Of a stretch of DNA of 64,000 nucleotides, positions 1-10,800 are shown piece by piece. The position numbers and the translations under genes were made by a program. Source of the stretch: Endozoicomonas montiporae CL-33 (GTDB lineage: Bacteria; Pseudomonadota; Gammaproteobacteria; Pseudomonadales; Endozoicomonadaceae); contig NZ_CP013251.1 of assembly GCF_001583435.1 (NCBI RefSeq), positions 2,377,617-2,441,616 on the forward strand, in the 5' to 3' direction. The notes beneath the pieces are model-generated. The model made no database searches and was not told the origin of the DNA. It saw only the letters and a program-made list of their open reading frames with translations. The first letter of the stretch is position 1. Each line of letters opens with the position of its first letter.

Positions 1-1013
1 TACTGGGTGTCCTTTACGGTTTTGCGGGTCTTTCAAAGTACACCGCCCTGTTCATTCCTATTGGCCTGGTTGGCTTTCTGTTTCAGCATCAGGGCATGCG
101 CTGGTTGCGTCAGCCCGGACCATGGCTGGCAGCCGTGATTGCGTTTGTTCTGATTTCACCGGTACTGATCTGGAACGTTCAGAACGACTGGGTTTCTTTT
201 GCTTATCAGCTGGATCGGGGCATGGAAGTCAGTGTCTGGTCTCTGAAAGACGCTTTAGGCATGCAGGTCGGGCAGATGCTGCTGTACAGCCTGCTCGCTT
301 ATGTTGTGGGTATTGCCGTTTTGATCAGTGTGCTGCGTAATCGTTTTCCTCAGGAACACAAAGCAGCGGCCTGGCTGATTATCTGGACCACCTGGCCCGG
401 TTTGCTGGTGGTGGCCTACTCTGCCGGTGGTGATGCTGTGCTGCCTAACTGGCCTGCCATGATGTGGTCGGTGCTCGCGCCGCTCAGTGCTTACTGGATC
501 TGTCTGAACTGGCAGAAGCTCTGGGTGAAAATTCTGACTTTGGTGTCCAGTGTTCTTTCAGTGGGTATTATTGCGTTTGTGTTTGCTTTTCTGGCCTTTA
601 TGCCGCTATCAACCTTCCCCTTTATGAAAGGTGCGATCAAAGACCTGGTGGGTTGGAAGCAGGCAGCGGTGCATGCCCGTCAGCTGCTGGAAGAAGTTCG
701 ACAAGAGACCGGCAGTGATGAGCCGGTGCTGCTGGTGGATAACTGGGTGCGGGCCAGTCGCATTGCCTGGTACGCCTATCCTCTGCCCGTTCAGGTGATT
801 ACCGACAGACTGTCGCAGTTTGATTTCTGGTATGGCGAACCTGATGCAGACAGTCGTGGCATTCTTATTCGTGATAACCGGTCAGTGCCCGAAGATGGTC
901 GCTATGAAAAAGCGGGTATTGTCTGTCAGTTGCGGGATGTTCTGAACACCGGCGTGGACGGTGTTGAAGTCAATCGTTTCCAGTTCTATTACTGTGATCC
1001 GCAGCTGAAATAG
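1..1013 (+). CDS. GT39/ArnT-like membrane glycosyltransferase, C-terminal part (5' end outside window)
   Basis: The frame is open from the first bases of the window, so this is the C-terminal part of a longer protein; the ATG at 96 is internal. The first visible residues contain GLSKYTALF, a motif typical of the dolichyl-phosphate-mannose/ArnT-type glycosyltransferase superfamily. Several hydrophobic segments follow, then a C-terminal soluble domain of about 120 residues. These enzymes move a sugar from a polyprenyl-phosphate carrier onto lipid A, protein or another acceptor on the periplasmic side of the inner membrane. The downstream PAP2-GtrA and GT9 genes point to envelope glycan or LPS modification. 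The catalytic N-terminal loop is outside the window, so substrate cannot be judged. A hairpin terminator follows the stop. Confidence 0.75.
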   Translation, partial: LGVLYGFAGLSKYTALFIPIGLVGFLFQHQGMRWLRQPGPWLAAVIAFVLISPVLIWNVQNDWVSFAYQLDRGMEVSVWSLKDALGMQVGQMLLYSLLAYVVGIAVLISVLRNRFPQEHKAAAWLIIWTTWPGLLVVAYSAGGDAVLPNWPAMMWSVLAPLSAYWICLNWQKLWVKILTLVSSVLSVGIIAFVFAFLAFMPLSTFPFMKGAIKDLVGWKQAAVHARQLLEEVRQETGSDEPVLLVDNWVRASRIAWYAYPLPVQVITDRLSQFDFWYGEPDADSRGILIRDNRSVPEDGRYEKAGIVCQLRDVLNTGVDGVEVNRFQFYYCDPQLK

Positions 1014-1027
1014 CAGCCGGTTATACC

Positions 1028-1066
1028 AATGCCGCCCTTTACAAAATGGTGTAATGGCGGCATTTT
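1028..1066 (+). terminator. Hairpin terminator after the glycosyltransferase
   Basis: AATGCCGCC pairs with GGCGGCATT around an inner TTACA/TGTAA pairing, and a short T-rich run follows. It sits 15 bases after the stop at 1013. The rest of 1067-1188 shows no gene; a TATAAT hexamer lies at 1185-1190, overlapping the proposed start of the next gene. Confidence 0.6.
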
Positions 1067-1188
1067 CCTATTAAACAGAGCGTGAATGCCTATAAATCTA
1101 TGTCAGACTGGATGACTGGCGGGGGTTTTTATGGCAATTATACTCGTTTGTTACCAGTTCACTTTCTTCGAATAGTACGATTGTTATA

Positions 1189-2475
1189 ATGACGCCCCAC
1201 ACTTTTATGTCCACGAGACAACAAGGGATGCTCCAGTCTTTTTATCCTGATCAAAATCCGTATTTCAATCTGTTGAAGTGGGCAACCCTGCTGCTGTTGC
1301 CCTTCGCTCTCATTTTTCATTTTGACAGTATCAACCAGTCTGCCTTTCTGTGGTTAAATCATCCGGCTAATACAGTGGGTGGCGACGCCCTGTGGGTGGT
1401 TCTGACCAATTTCGGTGATGGCTTTTTCCTGTTCCCTCTGACCATGCTGTTGTTTGTGTTGAAGCCAAAGCAACAGTTGTCGGTGATCCTGACCATGTTG
1501 GTGGGGGCGGTTTTGCTGAACGGCGGCAAGGCTGTCATTGATTCTTTACGTCCTGCGGGCGAGCTCGGCTCAGACATGCTGAATATTATTGGCCCAACGG
1601 TGCGGAAAAACTCGCTGCCTTCCGGGCATACCGGCACAGTCTTTCTGATGGTAGGGCTGGTTCTGGCGCATTTCAAAGGTGCGATTCGCTGGTGGATTCT
1701 GCTGTTTGGCGCGCTGGTGGCGTTTTCCAGAATTGTGGTCGGGGCGCACTGGCCACAGGATCTGGTCTGGGGTATCTGGGTGGGTATCCTTTCTACCTAT
1801 ATTGGTTGCACTCTGGCAGATAACATCGGCTCTGGTCTGAAATCCCGTCTGTTTCTGCTGTTTTTAACGGCGGTTTGCGCCGTTTTTCTGCCCTTTTATG
1901 ACAATGGTTTTCAGGAATATTTTCCGTTCCTGATCTACTGGCAGTATGCGTTGTCTGCACTCTCACTGGTGCTGATGCTGGTGACGCTGTTCACGCTTTA
2001 TAAGGATTATCTTGAAGCGGATTTGCTGGTCGAAGGCACACTGGTTAATAAACTCTATAAACTGGTTCACCGGCTGGTGAAGTTCGGTCTTGTCGGCGCC
2101 ACCGGTTTTGTGGTGGATATGGGTATTTACTGGCTGATGTCTGTTGCTCTGGGCATTCCACATCTGGTGGCACGAGGTGGCTCTTACTGGGTGGCTGCCA
2201 GCTGGAACTGGTACTGGAACCGCACATTCACCTTTAATCATGTCGTGAAAAGCAAAAAAGCCCCGCAGTGGATCAAGTACCTGTCCATGTGTATGGTCAG
2301 CTTCCTGCCTAACTGGGGTTCTTATTACTTGCTGACCGAGTTTGTACCGTTCTTTGCTGACTTTAAAATGCTGGCAATGATTGCAGGTGTTCTGGCCGGT
2401 ATGATGTTTAATTTTACGTTTGCGTCTGTGTTTATTTTTGCCGCTGGCCGTGATGCCGGTGTAAGGGAAGGGTAG
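1189..2475 (+). CDS. PAP2-family lipid phosphatase fused to a GtrA-like membrane domain
   Basis: Residues about 1-230 form a PAP2 (type 2 phosphatidic acid phosphatase) domain with its three motifs: KAVIDSLRP, then LPSGHT, then SRIVVGAHWPQD, which carry the expected Lys/Arg, His, and Arg-His-Asp catalytic residues. Residues about 285-420 form a GtrA-like four-helix domain (starting LVKFGLVGATGF), a family linked to flipping polyprenyl-phosphate sugars. The fusion suggests one protein that dephosphorylates a lipid carrier and handles a polyprenyl-linked substrate; that combined role is inference. It probably acts in the inner membrane with the active site outside. The start is uncertain: ATG 1189 overlaps a TATAAT box and has no clear ribosome site, so ATG 1207 or 1228 may be used. 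The next gene begins four bases after the stop, which suggests an operon. Confidence 0.8.
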   Translation: MTPHTFMSTRQQGMLQSFYPDQNPYFNLLKWATLLLLPFALIFHFDSINQSAFLWLNHPANTVGGDALWVVLTNFGDGFFLFPLTMLLFVLKPKQQLSVILTMLVGAVLLNGGKAVIDSLRPAGELGSDMLNIIGPTVRKNSLPSGHTGTVFLMVGLVLAHFKGAIRWWILLFGALVAFSRIVVGAHWPQDLVWGIWVGILSTYIGCTLADNIGSGLKSRLFLLFLTAVCAVFLPFYDNGFQEYFPFLIYWQYALSALSLVLMLVTLFTLYKDYLEADLLVEGTLVNKLYKLVHRLVKFGLVGATGFVVDMGIYWLMSVALGIPHLVARGGSYWVAASWNWYWNRTFTFNHVVKSKKAPQWIKYLSMCMVSFLPNWGSYYLLTEFVPFFADFKMLAMIAGVLAGMMFNFTFASVFIFAAGRDAGVREG

Positions 2476-2479
2476 TCCC

Positions 2480-3712
2480 ATGAAAGTCGATACCATGAGG
2501 GTCATTGACCACTATGTTGGTGTGCCGTTGTGCTTTCTGTTGAAGCAGTTGTTTAAGGTCTGGGAGTTTATCTTCAGGCCAAAGCCAAAACAGCCGGAAA
2601 ATGTTCTGTTCATCGAGCTTTCAGAAATGGGCAGCGCCATTCTGGCGGACCCGGCCATGCGCTGGCTAAAAGACCAGGGAAAAAACCTGCATTTTGTGAT
2701 TTTTCAAAAAAATGCTGCCAGCCTGAAACTGTTGAAGACAATACCGGAAGAGCGCATTTTTACCATTCGCCCTGACAGCCTGTTCACTCTGGCGTTTGAT
2801 AGCCTGCGTTTTCTGGTCTGGTGTCGTCAGCGCAAGATTGATACTACCATTGATCTGGAGTTGTTCTCCCGTTTCACTGCCCTGTTGTCGCGGATGTCCG
2901 GTGCGGTGAATCGTACGGGTTATGATGGCGTGCATGAAGAAGGATTGTATCGTGGGAATTTCCTGACGCATCCGGTGATGTATAACCCACATCACCATAT
3001 TTCCTTGAACTTTATGGCTCTGGTACAGGCGTGTACAGGCGACAAAGGTCAGCCTTACCAGAGAAAGCTTTTGAATCAGGACGATATTAAGCTGGCGCGT
3101 GCGGATGTCGATGAGGAACTCAAACAGTCTGTCCTCAAGAAGCTGGCAGAATTAAAGACTGACTTCAGTACTGAGCAGTACAGAGTCATGCTGGTCAACC
3201 CGAACGCCAGCGACCTGCTGCCTCAGCGACGCTGGATGCGGGATCGCTATGCCAGTGTCATCAGGCAGGTATTGGATGATTACCAGGATATTCTGGTGGT
3301 GATAACGGGGGCTCCTGCTGAAAAAGCGGGTGCGGAAGAACTGAATCAAATGGTGGATCACCAGCGGTGTGTCAACAGCGCCGGAGTGTTTACGTTTGCT
3401 GAACTGGTACCACTGTACTCTGTTTCTTACGTCATGTTGTCTAACGACTCAGGGCCTCCGCACTTTGCATCGGTGACTGAATTGAAAACGTTTGTCATAT
3501 TCGGGCCGGAAACACCAAGGCTTTATGGAGCTCTGGGTAACTCTACTCCGATTTATGCCGGGTTGGCTTGTTCGCCCTGTGTCAGTGCCGGTAACCATCG
3601 TAAAACCACCTGCTTTGATAACCAGTGCCTGAAGGCCATCAGTGTGGATGATGTGCTTGCTACTATGAAACCGGTTCTGGACGGTCAGGTAATTACCCGG
3701 CAGAGGGCTTAA
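2480..3712 (+). CDS. GT9 family (heptosyltransferase-like) glycosyltransferase
   Basis: This 410-residue cytoplasmic or membrane-associated protein has the two-Rossmann layout of family 9 glycosyltransferases (WaaC/WaaF/WaaQ type). The N-terminal half contains NVLFIELSEMGSAILADPA and the C-terminal half VMLVNPNASDLLPQRRW and VMLSNDSGPPHFAS, matching the donor-binding region and the usual SxDSGP-H motif. A cysteine-rich stretch (ACSPC...TTC...NQC) precedes the end, as in several family members. The family adds heptose or similar sugars to the LPS core. Its place just after the PAP2-GtrA gene supports an LPS or envelope glycan role; donor and acceptor are unknown. AAGGG precedes the ATG at suitable spacing. 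Confidence 0.8.
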   Translation: MKVDTMRVIDHYVGVPLCFLLKQLFKVWEFIFRPKPKQPENVLFIELSEMGSAILADPAMRWLKDQGKNLHFVIFQKNAASLKLLKTIPEERIFTIRPDSLFTLAFDSLRFLVWCRQRKIDTTIDLELFSRFTALLSRMSGAVNRTGYDGVHEEGLYRGNFLTHPVMYNPHHHISLNFMALVQACTGDKGQPYQRKLLNQDDIKLARADVDEELKQSVLKKLAELKTDFSTEQYRVMLVNPNASDLLPQRRWMRDRYASVIRQVLDDYQDILVVITGAPAEKAGAEELNQMVDHQRCVNSAGVFTFAELVPLYSVSYVMLSNDSGPPHFASVTELKTFVIFGPETPRLYGALGNSTPIYAGLACSPCVSAGNHRKTTCFDNQCLKAISVDDVLATMKPVLDGQVITRQRA

Positions 3713-3793
3713 TCGCTACACTTCATTACTGACTGGTGTGTTACACTGATTTTTAATAAGAGGTTTAATTTTTTCGTCTACGAGAGTTCATGG

Positions 3794-4123
3794 ATGAACC
3801 TGACAACACGAATATTGCGAGCCCGTAAAGAAAAACGCTTGTCGCAACAGGCTCTGGCTGATTTGATTGGTGTATCGCGCAGTGCACTGGCTCAGTGGGA
3901 AACCGAAATGAGCAGCCCGAGTCTGGAAAATCTGCGTAAAATGGCTGAGATTCTTGAGATATCTTTCGAGTGGGTAGCCACAGGTCGTGGCAATCAATAT
4001 CTGACCTCCCCCGTTGATTCCATTTGTGACACGGAAGTGGACGGTGAGATTATGCGTGCGTTAAACCGTATGAACCTTAAAAAGAAAAGAGCCATTCTTA
4101 ATGTCATGAAAGCCATGGCCTGA
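3794..4123 (+). CDS. XRE-family helix-turn-helix regulator
   Basis: This 109-residue protein has a Cro/C1-type helix-turn-helix over residues about 5-60 (RLSQQALADLIGVSRSALAQWE, followed by the usual SPSLENLRKMAEILE helix). The C-terminal 40 residues are short and basic (LKKKRAILNVMKAMA) and resemble no ligand domain. It is probably a DNA-binding repressor of phage or plasmid type, but no phage genes surround it. It is a single gene with a terminator behind it, and its target is unknown. An overlapping ATG four bases upstream is in another frame. Confidence 0.85.
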   Translation: MNLTTRILRARKEKRLSQQALADLIGVSRSALAQWETEMSSPSLENLRKMAEILEISFEWVATGRGNQYLTSPVDSICDTEVDGEIMRALNRMNLKKKRAILNVMKAMA

Positions 4124-4153
4124 TATCCGGAAGCTATTCAAAATTATGTAATG

Positions 4154-4190
4154 AACAGGGCAATCTCATTGAGATCTGCCCTGTTTTTTT
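4154..4190 (+). terminator. Intrinsic terminator after the XRE gene
   Basis: AACAGGGCA pairs with TGCCCTGTT, with an inner ATCTCA/TGAGAT pairing, followed by seven T residues. The region 4191-4373 behind it shows no gene. Confidence 0.85.
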
Positions 4191-4373
4191 AACCATAGAA
4201 AATCATCCGTAGCTGCAAGTGTTGTACTTGGGGTTGCCTGCTTTGCATGACCATCAGGGGCAGTCAGGCTTCTGGAGTTGGTGCTTTTAGCCAGCTACAG
4301 GCATTGATGTTTAATGGTGGCAGATGTGAAATGTTGAATCGCTGTATGAAAACAGGTGAATAGACGTTTCTGT

Positions 4374-4646
4374 TTACTTAACAGCTTCCTTCAGTTTGTT
4401 GCCTGGCTTAAATTGAGGCATCTTGCAGGCGGGGATGTGTATCTCCTGTCCCGTTTGGGGGTTTCGTCCTTTTCGTGCGGCACGGTCAGTGACGGAAAAT
4501 GTACCAAATCCGATCAGCTGCAGTGCATCTCCTGTTGCAAGAGATTCCTGAGTTCGCTGGATAAAGGCGTTAACAACCAGTTCTGCTTTATTTTTCGATA
4601 AACCAGAATGGTCGGCTACCTGTTCGACAAGTTCTTTCTTGTTCAT
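4374..4646 (-). CDS. HU-family nucleoid protein
   Basis: This 90-residue protein is a typical HU/IHF-fold DNA-binding subunit. It starts MNKKELVEQVA and carries the beta-arm core GFGTFSVTDRAARKGRNPQTG, followed by PQFKPGNKLKEAV. HU binds and bends DNA without strong sequence preference. I chose ATG 4646 because the usual HU N-terminus begins there; an in-frame start 36 bases upstream would add 12 unneeded residues. A second HU gene (hupB, 37245) lies in this window between lon and ppiD. The two paralogues differ clearly, so this one could be an HU-alpha type or a specialised copy. Confidence 0.9.
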   Translation of the reverse strand: MNKKELVEQVADHSGLSKNKAELVVNAFIQRTQESLATGDALQLIGFGTFSVTDRAARKGRNPQTGQEIHIPACKMPQFKPGNKLKEAVK

Positions 4647-4834
4647 GTTCAAGCTCGGATGTATTACCTGTGAGTGGAACAAGAATCCCGGTTATATCCA
4701 GAGCAGGGTATAACTGGGTACCAAGGTTCCTGATGAAGCAGGAATAGAGTGTATTGCTCAGAAGCTATCCATGATTTTTTAAGGGGCTGCAACTTCTTAT
4801 CATTGCAGCGCCCTCACAAGCCCATGGCAGCTTT

Positions 4835-7800
4835 TTAAATATAGTGAGTCATTTGCTCTTCCAGTGTTAAGTGGATGGCAGAGTTTGGCTCGACCGTATT
4901 GATTGTAACAAGAGGGTCATGGCTGCAGTCAGGTGCTGGACTCGCACTAAGGCTGCAAGGATGTTTAATATAAACCTGCTTTTCTGTACCTGACTCTGCT
5001 GTGCCTCTGCTCATCAATTCCAGCAACCGGTTACCATCACCAGCGTCTTTTACCAGCCCTCTGAGAGCCTCTAATCCGTTAAGATTGACAATACCTCTGC
5101 TGGCATCATAGTCGTTGATGGTTGAGCCAACCTCTGTAACAAGGTGTCTGTCCTCCAGACCCAGATCCGGATCACTTGCAGCCGGTGATGCGGATTGTTT
5201 TTTGCCTAAACCAAAGCTGATTCCACTGCCCAATGGGTAGTTGGAATTATCAATCTCGATGATGCCATCAGGAGTTGAAATATCACTTGCGTCTTTTCCT
5301 TTGACGAGGTCAGACTCGGTACGATCAATGTGTATTTCCAGCAGCCTGGTTGCTTCTGGATTGGCTGCCTGCAGTTTTAGCGTTGCCAGGTTTTCTAAAC
5401 TGGCGTCATCCAGTTTGTAAACATTCTCACCAGCCTCAGAATCAGGCACCGGGCTCACAGTTTTGCCTTTGTAGGTCATTGTAAAGCCTGAACCCAAAGA
5501 GTCCTTATCTACACCGGGTTTAAGTTGCAGATACAGAGAGCAGTGTGGTGTTAACCGGCTTGCCATCAGCTCCTGAACCATCAGGCCGACAGGAAGCTCT
5601 CCTTCATAGGCACATTGGCTGCCTTCAGGGCAGTCCCAATGAACATGGGCGTAAGCGGAGGCTTCATAAGGAACGGCTTTATGGAAGGCATAAGCCGTAA
5701 AGTTATCCAGATCGGCTTTCAGGAAATCAACCTTCTCCGGGGCTGTCGAGGAAGTGACGCCACCCAGAAAATGGACTGGATAGGCACTGACCGGAGTGCC
5801 GTCTGAAACTTCATGAACAACCTGCACGTAATTGTCGGTGATTGTCTCTCCTTCCTTTTTCATAGTCACCAGCTTGCCATCAACCATTATCCGATAATGG
5901 GAGTGTCCCTCGGCAGGATACATGTCTCTTAATAAACAAACAGAATGCCACTGGTTGTCGGCTACAACAGGCTCACCAAAGGCTTTTTTATCACCGCTGA
6001 CAAATCCAATTTGTCCCTTATCGTTAAAGGCACCCATCAGGAATGTTTCAGCGCTGTATTCATGGTCATAGTAGCCCGCAAGCGCAGGCAATGTTGGACT
6101 ACCTGAATCCGCTTTTGCAGATGTTTTGATATCAAAGCAGATGGTATAGCTGTCATTAAACAGGTCTTTAAAATGCTGGATTCTAAGAGCACCCTGACCA
6201 AACTGTATACCCGAGCCAATTGAACCCGGAACCTGATTAATGGTGCCAACAACCTTTGCTTCAGCCGGGTAGGTTGAGGAGACAAAAGGCACCTGTCCTG
6301 ATTCAAAAGTATTTTGCGTTGTTTGTTCTTGCTGTTTGGCAGTAACAGCTTCGGAATCTGATTTTGTATTCGGAATGTCAAAGCTGTATTGAAGTGATGG
6401 TGTTTTTACACCAACATAGATAGTTTCAAATTGCTCAATGCCATCCTGAGTTTTTATCTTGACTGTAGCTGTTTTTTGAAATTCATCCGTTGGTTTAAAC
6501 GCTAATTTTGATTTGTTCAGAGTGAAGCTATGTGAAGCTTCCCCGTTCTCCTCGGAGTCGGTCGAACTTTTTAGCGGCTTTGGTTCCTTTTGGCTGGTAT
6601 CAAGCTTGATTCGCGCTTTAATTCCCTGCTTAGTAGCTTCATCAGATTTGAACGGCGTTACTAGCTCAGCTTCCCATGGGGCCTTTTTGTCAGTTGTTTT
6701 AAGAACGATGTTATGACCATAAGCACCTACACCACTGACCGGTGATATGCTTTCGATAAGACTGTGTTGTGTTCCGTTTACAACTGCAGTCTTTGTAATA
6801 ATTGCAATATCGTCGAGTGCTTTGGCATCGTGGGCTGAATCTGAATTATCCAAAGCCTCAAAACTAACTTCAAACGCCTGATTTTTCAGATTGTTTAGTT
6901 CAATGCTCCATTTATGATTTACAGCTTTCTCTGAAATGACACCTGTTGCAGGTAAGATTGTTTTAATTGTATCTCCATCTAGCTTTATTCGTACTCTGCC
7001 GTTTTCCAGTGGGTGGGTACCTGTCAGAATCATCGTACTGGTATCCGTCGTTAGAGACGATGCAGTTACGGAGAACTCGTGTTCTACAGCTGGTGTGGGC
7101 AAAGCAGGTACAGTAAAGTCTTGAGAGACTTCTGTTCCGACATTGCCCAGATCATCGGTGCCTGTCACCGAGATTGGGTACAGTTCGCCGGGAGTGAGCC
7201 CGGGCACTTCAAAGCTATAGCTACCACTGGCAATTGCACTGCTGTAGGGATTGCCATCAATGGTGGCTTCGACCTTGCCGGACGGGTCTGTAGAGGTGCC
7301 GGAGACCGTGGTGATACCGGTGCCGGTCTCGAAGTTTGCATTGACAGTCAGTTCCGGGCCGGTCAGGTCAACCGTGAGGGTTTTCCCTGTTGCCTGTCCG
7401 TCCTGATGACCGGTGGCAGAGGCAGTGAACTCCGGTGTATAGGTGGCTTCTGGCAGACCTTCCACAGAGAAAGCAAATTTCCCCTTGTCATCAGCGGTGG
7501 TGGTTTCCTGAACCTCGCCCCAGGCAGGCTTGAGAGTCAGGGTGACCATGGCGTTAGGGGCTGCGCCGGAACCTTTCCACTCGGCTGGAGTGTTACCAAT
7601 ACGACCGGCGGATGAAGTAGCTTCATCCAGCACCAGTGTCATGGAGGGGAGCGCAGGTACGGTAAAGTCTTGAGAGACTTCTGTTCCGACATTGCCCAGA
7701 TCATCGGTGCCTGTCACCGAGATTGGGTACAGTTCGCCGGGAGTGAGCCCGGGCACTTCAAAGCTATAGCTGCCACTGGCAATTGCACTGCTGTAGGGAT

Positions 7801-10800
7801 TGCCATCAATGGTGGCTTCGACCTTGCCGGACGGGTCTGTAGAGGTGCCGGAGACCGTGGTGATACCGGTGCCGGTCTCGAAGTTTGCATTGACAGTCAG
7901 TTCCGGGCCGGTCAGGTCAACCGTGAGGGTTTTCCCTGTTGCCTGTCCATCCTGATGACCGGTGGCAGAGGCAGTGAACTCCGGTGTATAGGTGGCTTCT
8001 GGCAGACCTTCCACAGAGAACGCAAATTTCCCCTTGTCATCAGCGGTGGTGGTTTCCTGAACCTCGCTGCCCCGGGCGGGCTTGAGGGTCAGGGTGACCT
8101 TGGCGTTAGGGGCTGCGCCGGAACCTTTCCACTCGGCTGGAGTGTTACCAATACGACCGGCGGATGAAGTAGCTTCATCCAGCACCAGTGTCATGGAGGG
8201 GAGCGCAGGTACGGTAAAGTCTTGAGAGACTTCTGTTCCGACATTGCCCAGATCATCGGTGCCTGTCACCGAGATTGGGTACAGTTCGCCGGGAGTGAGC
8301 CCAGGCACTTCAAAGCTATAGCTACCACTGGCAATTGCACTGCTGTAGGGATTGCCATCAATGGTGGCTTCGACCTTGCCGGACGGGTCTGTAGAGGTGC
8401 CGGAGACCGTGGTGATACCGGTGCCGGTCTCGAAGTTTGCATTGACAGTCAGTTCCGGGCCGGTCAGGTCAACCGTGAGGGTTTTCCCTGTTGCCTGTCC
8501 GTCCTGATGACCGGTGGCAGAGGCAGTGAACTCCGGTGTATAGGTGGCTTCTGGCAGACCTTCCACAGAGAACGCAAATACCCCGCTGTCATCGGCGGTG
8601 GTGGTTTCCTGAACTTCGTTGCCCCGGGCGGGCTTGAGGGTCAGGGTGACCTTGGCGTTAGGGGCTGCGACAGAGCCTTTCCACTCGGCCGGGGTGGAGC
8701 CAATACGATCGGCGGACGAGGCGGACTCATCCAGCACCAGATTCATAGTAGGCAAGTCAGGAACAGTGAAGTCCTGTGTTATCGCTTTTCCAGAATTGCC
8801 AAGATCATCGGTGGGGGTCACTTCTGCTTCATAGCTCTGTCCGGGTTTGAGGTTGATCAGCTCTACGTTGAACAGGCCATCCTTGATGGTGCCGAGATAA
8901 GACTCACCACTATCAACGAGGTGGGCAACAACTGTACCTTTTGCTTCCGGAATTCCGAACGGGTCTGTTGCTTTGCCTTCTAAAGCGTAGTGATCAGAAA
9001 CTGGCTTGAAGATCGCGTCAGTGAGCACGGGACCGGTCAGATCTACAGTGAGCGTGTTACCCTTTGTCTGCCCGTCTTGAAAGCCTTTGGCCGAAGCAGT
9101 GAACACCGGTGTATAGGTGGCTTCTGGCAGACCTTCCACAGAGAACGCAAATTTCCCCTTGTCATCAGCGGTGGTGGTTTCCTGAACCTCGCTGCCCCGG
9201 GCGGGCTTGAGGGTCAGGGTGACCTTGGCGTTAGGGGCTGCGCCGGAACCTTTCCACTCGGCTGGAGTGTTACCAATACGACCGGCGGATGAAGTAGCCT
9301 CATCCAGCACCAGTGTCATGGAGGGGAGCGCAGGTACGGTAAAGTCTTGAGAGACTTCTGTTCCGACATTGCCCAGATCATCGGTGCCTGTCACCGAGAT
9401 TGGGTACAGTTCGCCGGGAGTGAGCCCGGGCACTTCAAAGCTATAGCTACCACTGGCAATTGCACTGCTGTAGGGATTGCCATCAATGGTGGCTTCGACC
9501 TTGCCGGACGGGTCTGTAGAGGTGCCGGAGACCGTGGTGATACCGGTGCCGGTCTCGAAGTTTGCATTGACAGTCAGTTCCGGGCCGGTCAGGTCAACCG
9601 TGAGGGTTTTCCCTGTTGCCTGTCCATCCTGATGACCGGTGGCAGAGGCAGTGAACTCCGGTGTATAGGTGGCTTCTGGCAGACCTTCCACAGAGAACGC
9701 AAATACCCCGCTGTCATCGGCGGTGGTGGTTTCCTGAACCTCGCTGCCCCGGGCGGGCTTGAGGGTCAGGGTGACCTTGGCGTTAGGGGCTGCGACAGAG
9801 CCTTTCCACTCGGCCGGGGTGGAGCCAATACGATCGGCGGACGAGGCGGACTCATCCAGCACCAGATTCATAGTAGGCAAGTCAGGAACAGTGAAGTCCT
9901 GTGTTATCGCTTTTCCAGAATTGCCAAGATCATCGGTGGGGGTCACTTCTGCTTCATAGCTCTGTCCAGGTTTGAGGTTGATCAGCTCTACGTTGAACAG
10001 GCCATCCTTGATGGTGCCGAGATAAGACTCACCACTATCAACGAGGTGGGCAACAACTGTACCTTTTGCTTCCGGAATTCCGAACGGGTCTGTTGCTTTG
10101 CCTTCTAAAGCGTAGTGATCAGAAACTGGCTTGAAGATCGCGTCAGTGAGCACGGGACCGGTCAGATCTACAGTGAGCGTGTTACCCTTTGTCTGCCCGT
10201 CTTGAAAGCCTTTGGCCGAAGCAGTGAACACCGGTGTATAGGTGGCTTCTGGCAGACCTTCCACAGAGAACGCAAATTTCCCCTTGTCATCAGCGGTGGT
10301 GGTTTCCTGAACCTCGCTGCCCCGGGCGGGCTTGAGGGTCAGGGTGACTTTGGCGTTAGGGGCTGCGCCGGAACCTTTCCACTCGGCTGGAGTGTTACCA
10401 ATACGACCGGCGGATGAAGTAGCTTCATCCAGCACCAGTGTCATGGAGGGGAGCGCAGGTACGGTAAAGTCTTGAGAGACTTCTGTTTCGACATTACCGA
10501 GATCGTCGGTAGCAGTGATGGTTGCTTTGTAGTCCTGATCAGGCTTCAGGTTGAGAAGCTCGACACTAAACTGTCCGTTTTTAATGGAACCGAGATAAGA
10601 TTGACGGCTATTAAGGCTAACAGCCACTGACCCGCTGGCTTCGGGATTGCCAAACTGGTCAATGGCTTTTCCGGTTAACAGGTACTGGTCAACATCGGGT
10701 TTAAATTCTATGTCAGTGAGTTTTGGTCCAGTGTGATCAACGGTGACAGGTAATCCTGTAATTGAGCTGTGCTCATAATCACTGGCTGTGGCTGTTATTG

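Noticed and set aside
7079..10417. Several long plus-strand frames (100-250 codons) across the adhesin repeats
   Set aside because: They mirror the repeated minus-strand coding sequence and recur with the repeat period. They have no ribosome sites and no recognisable protein features.
7120..10470. Possible CRISPR-like array
   Set aside because: The repeats are long, adjacent, in frame with a coding sequence and have no spacers.
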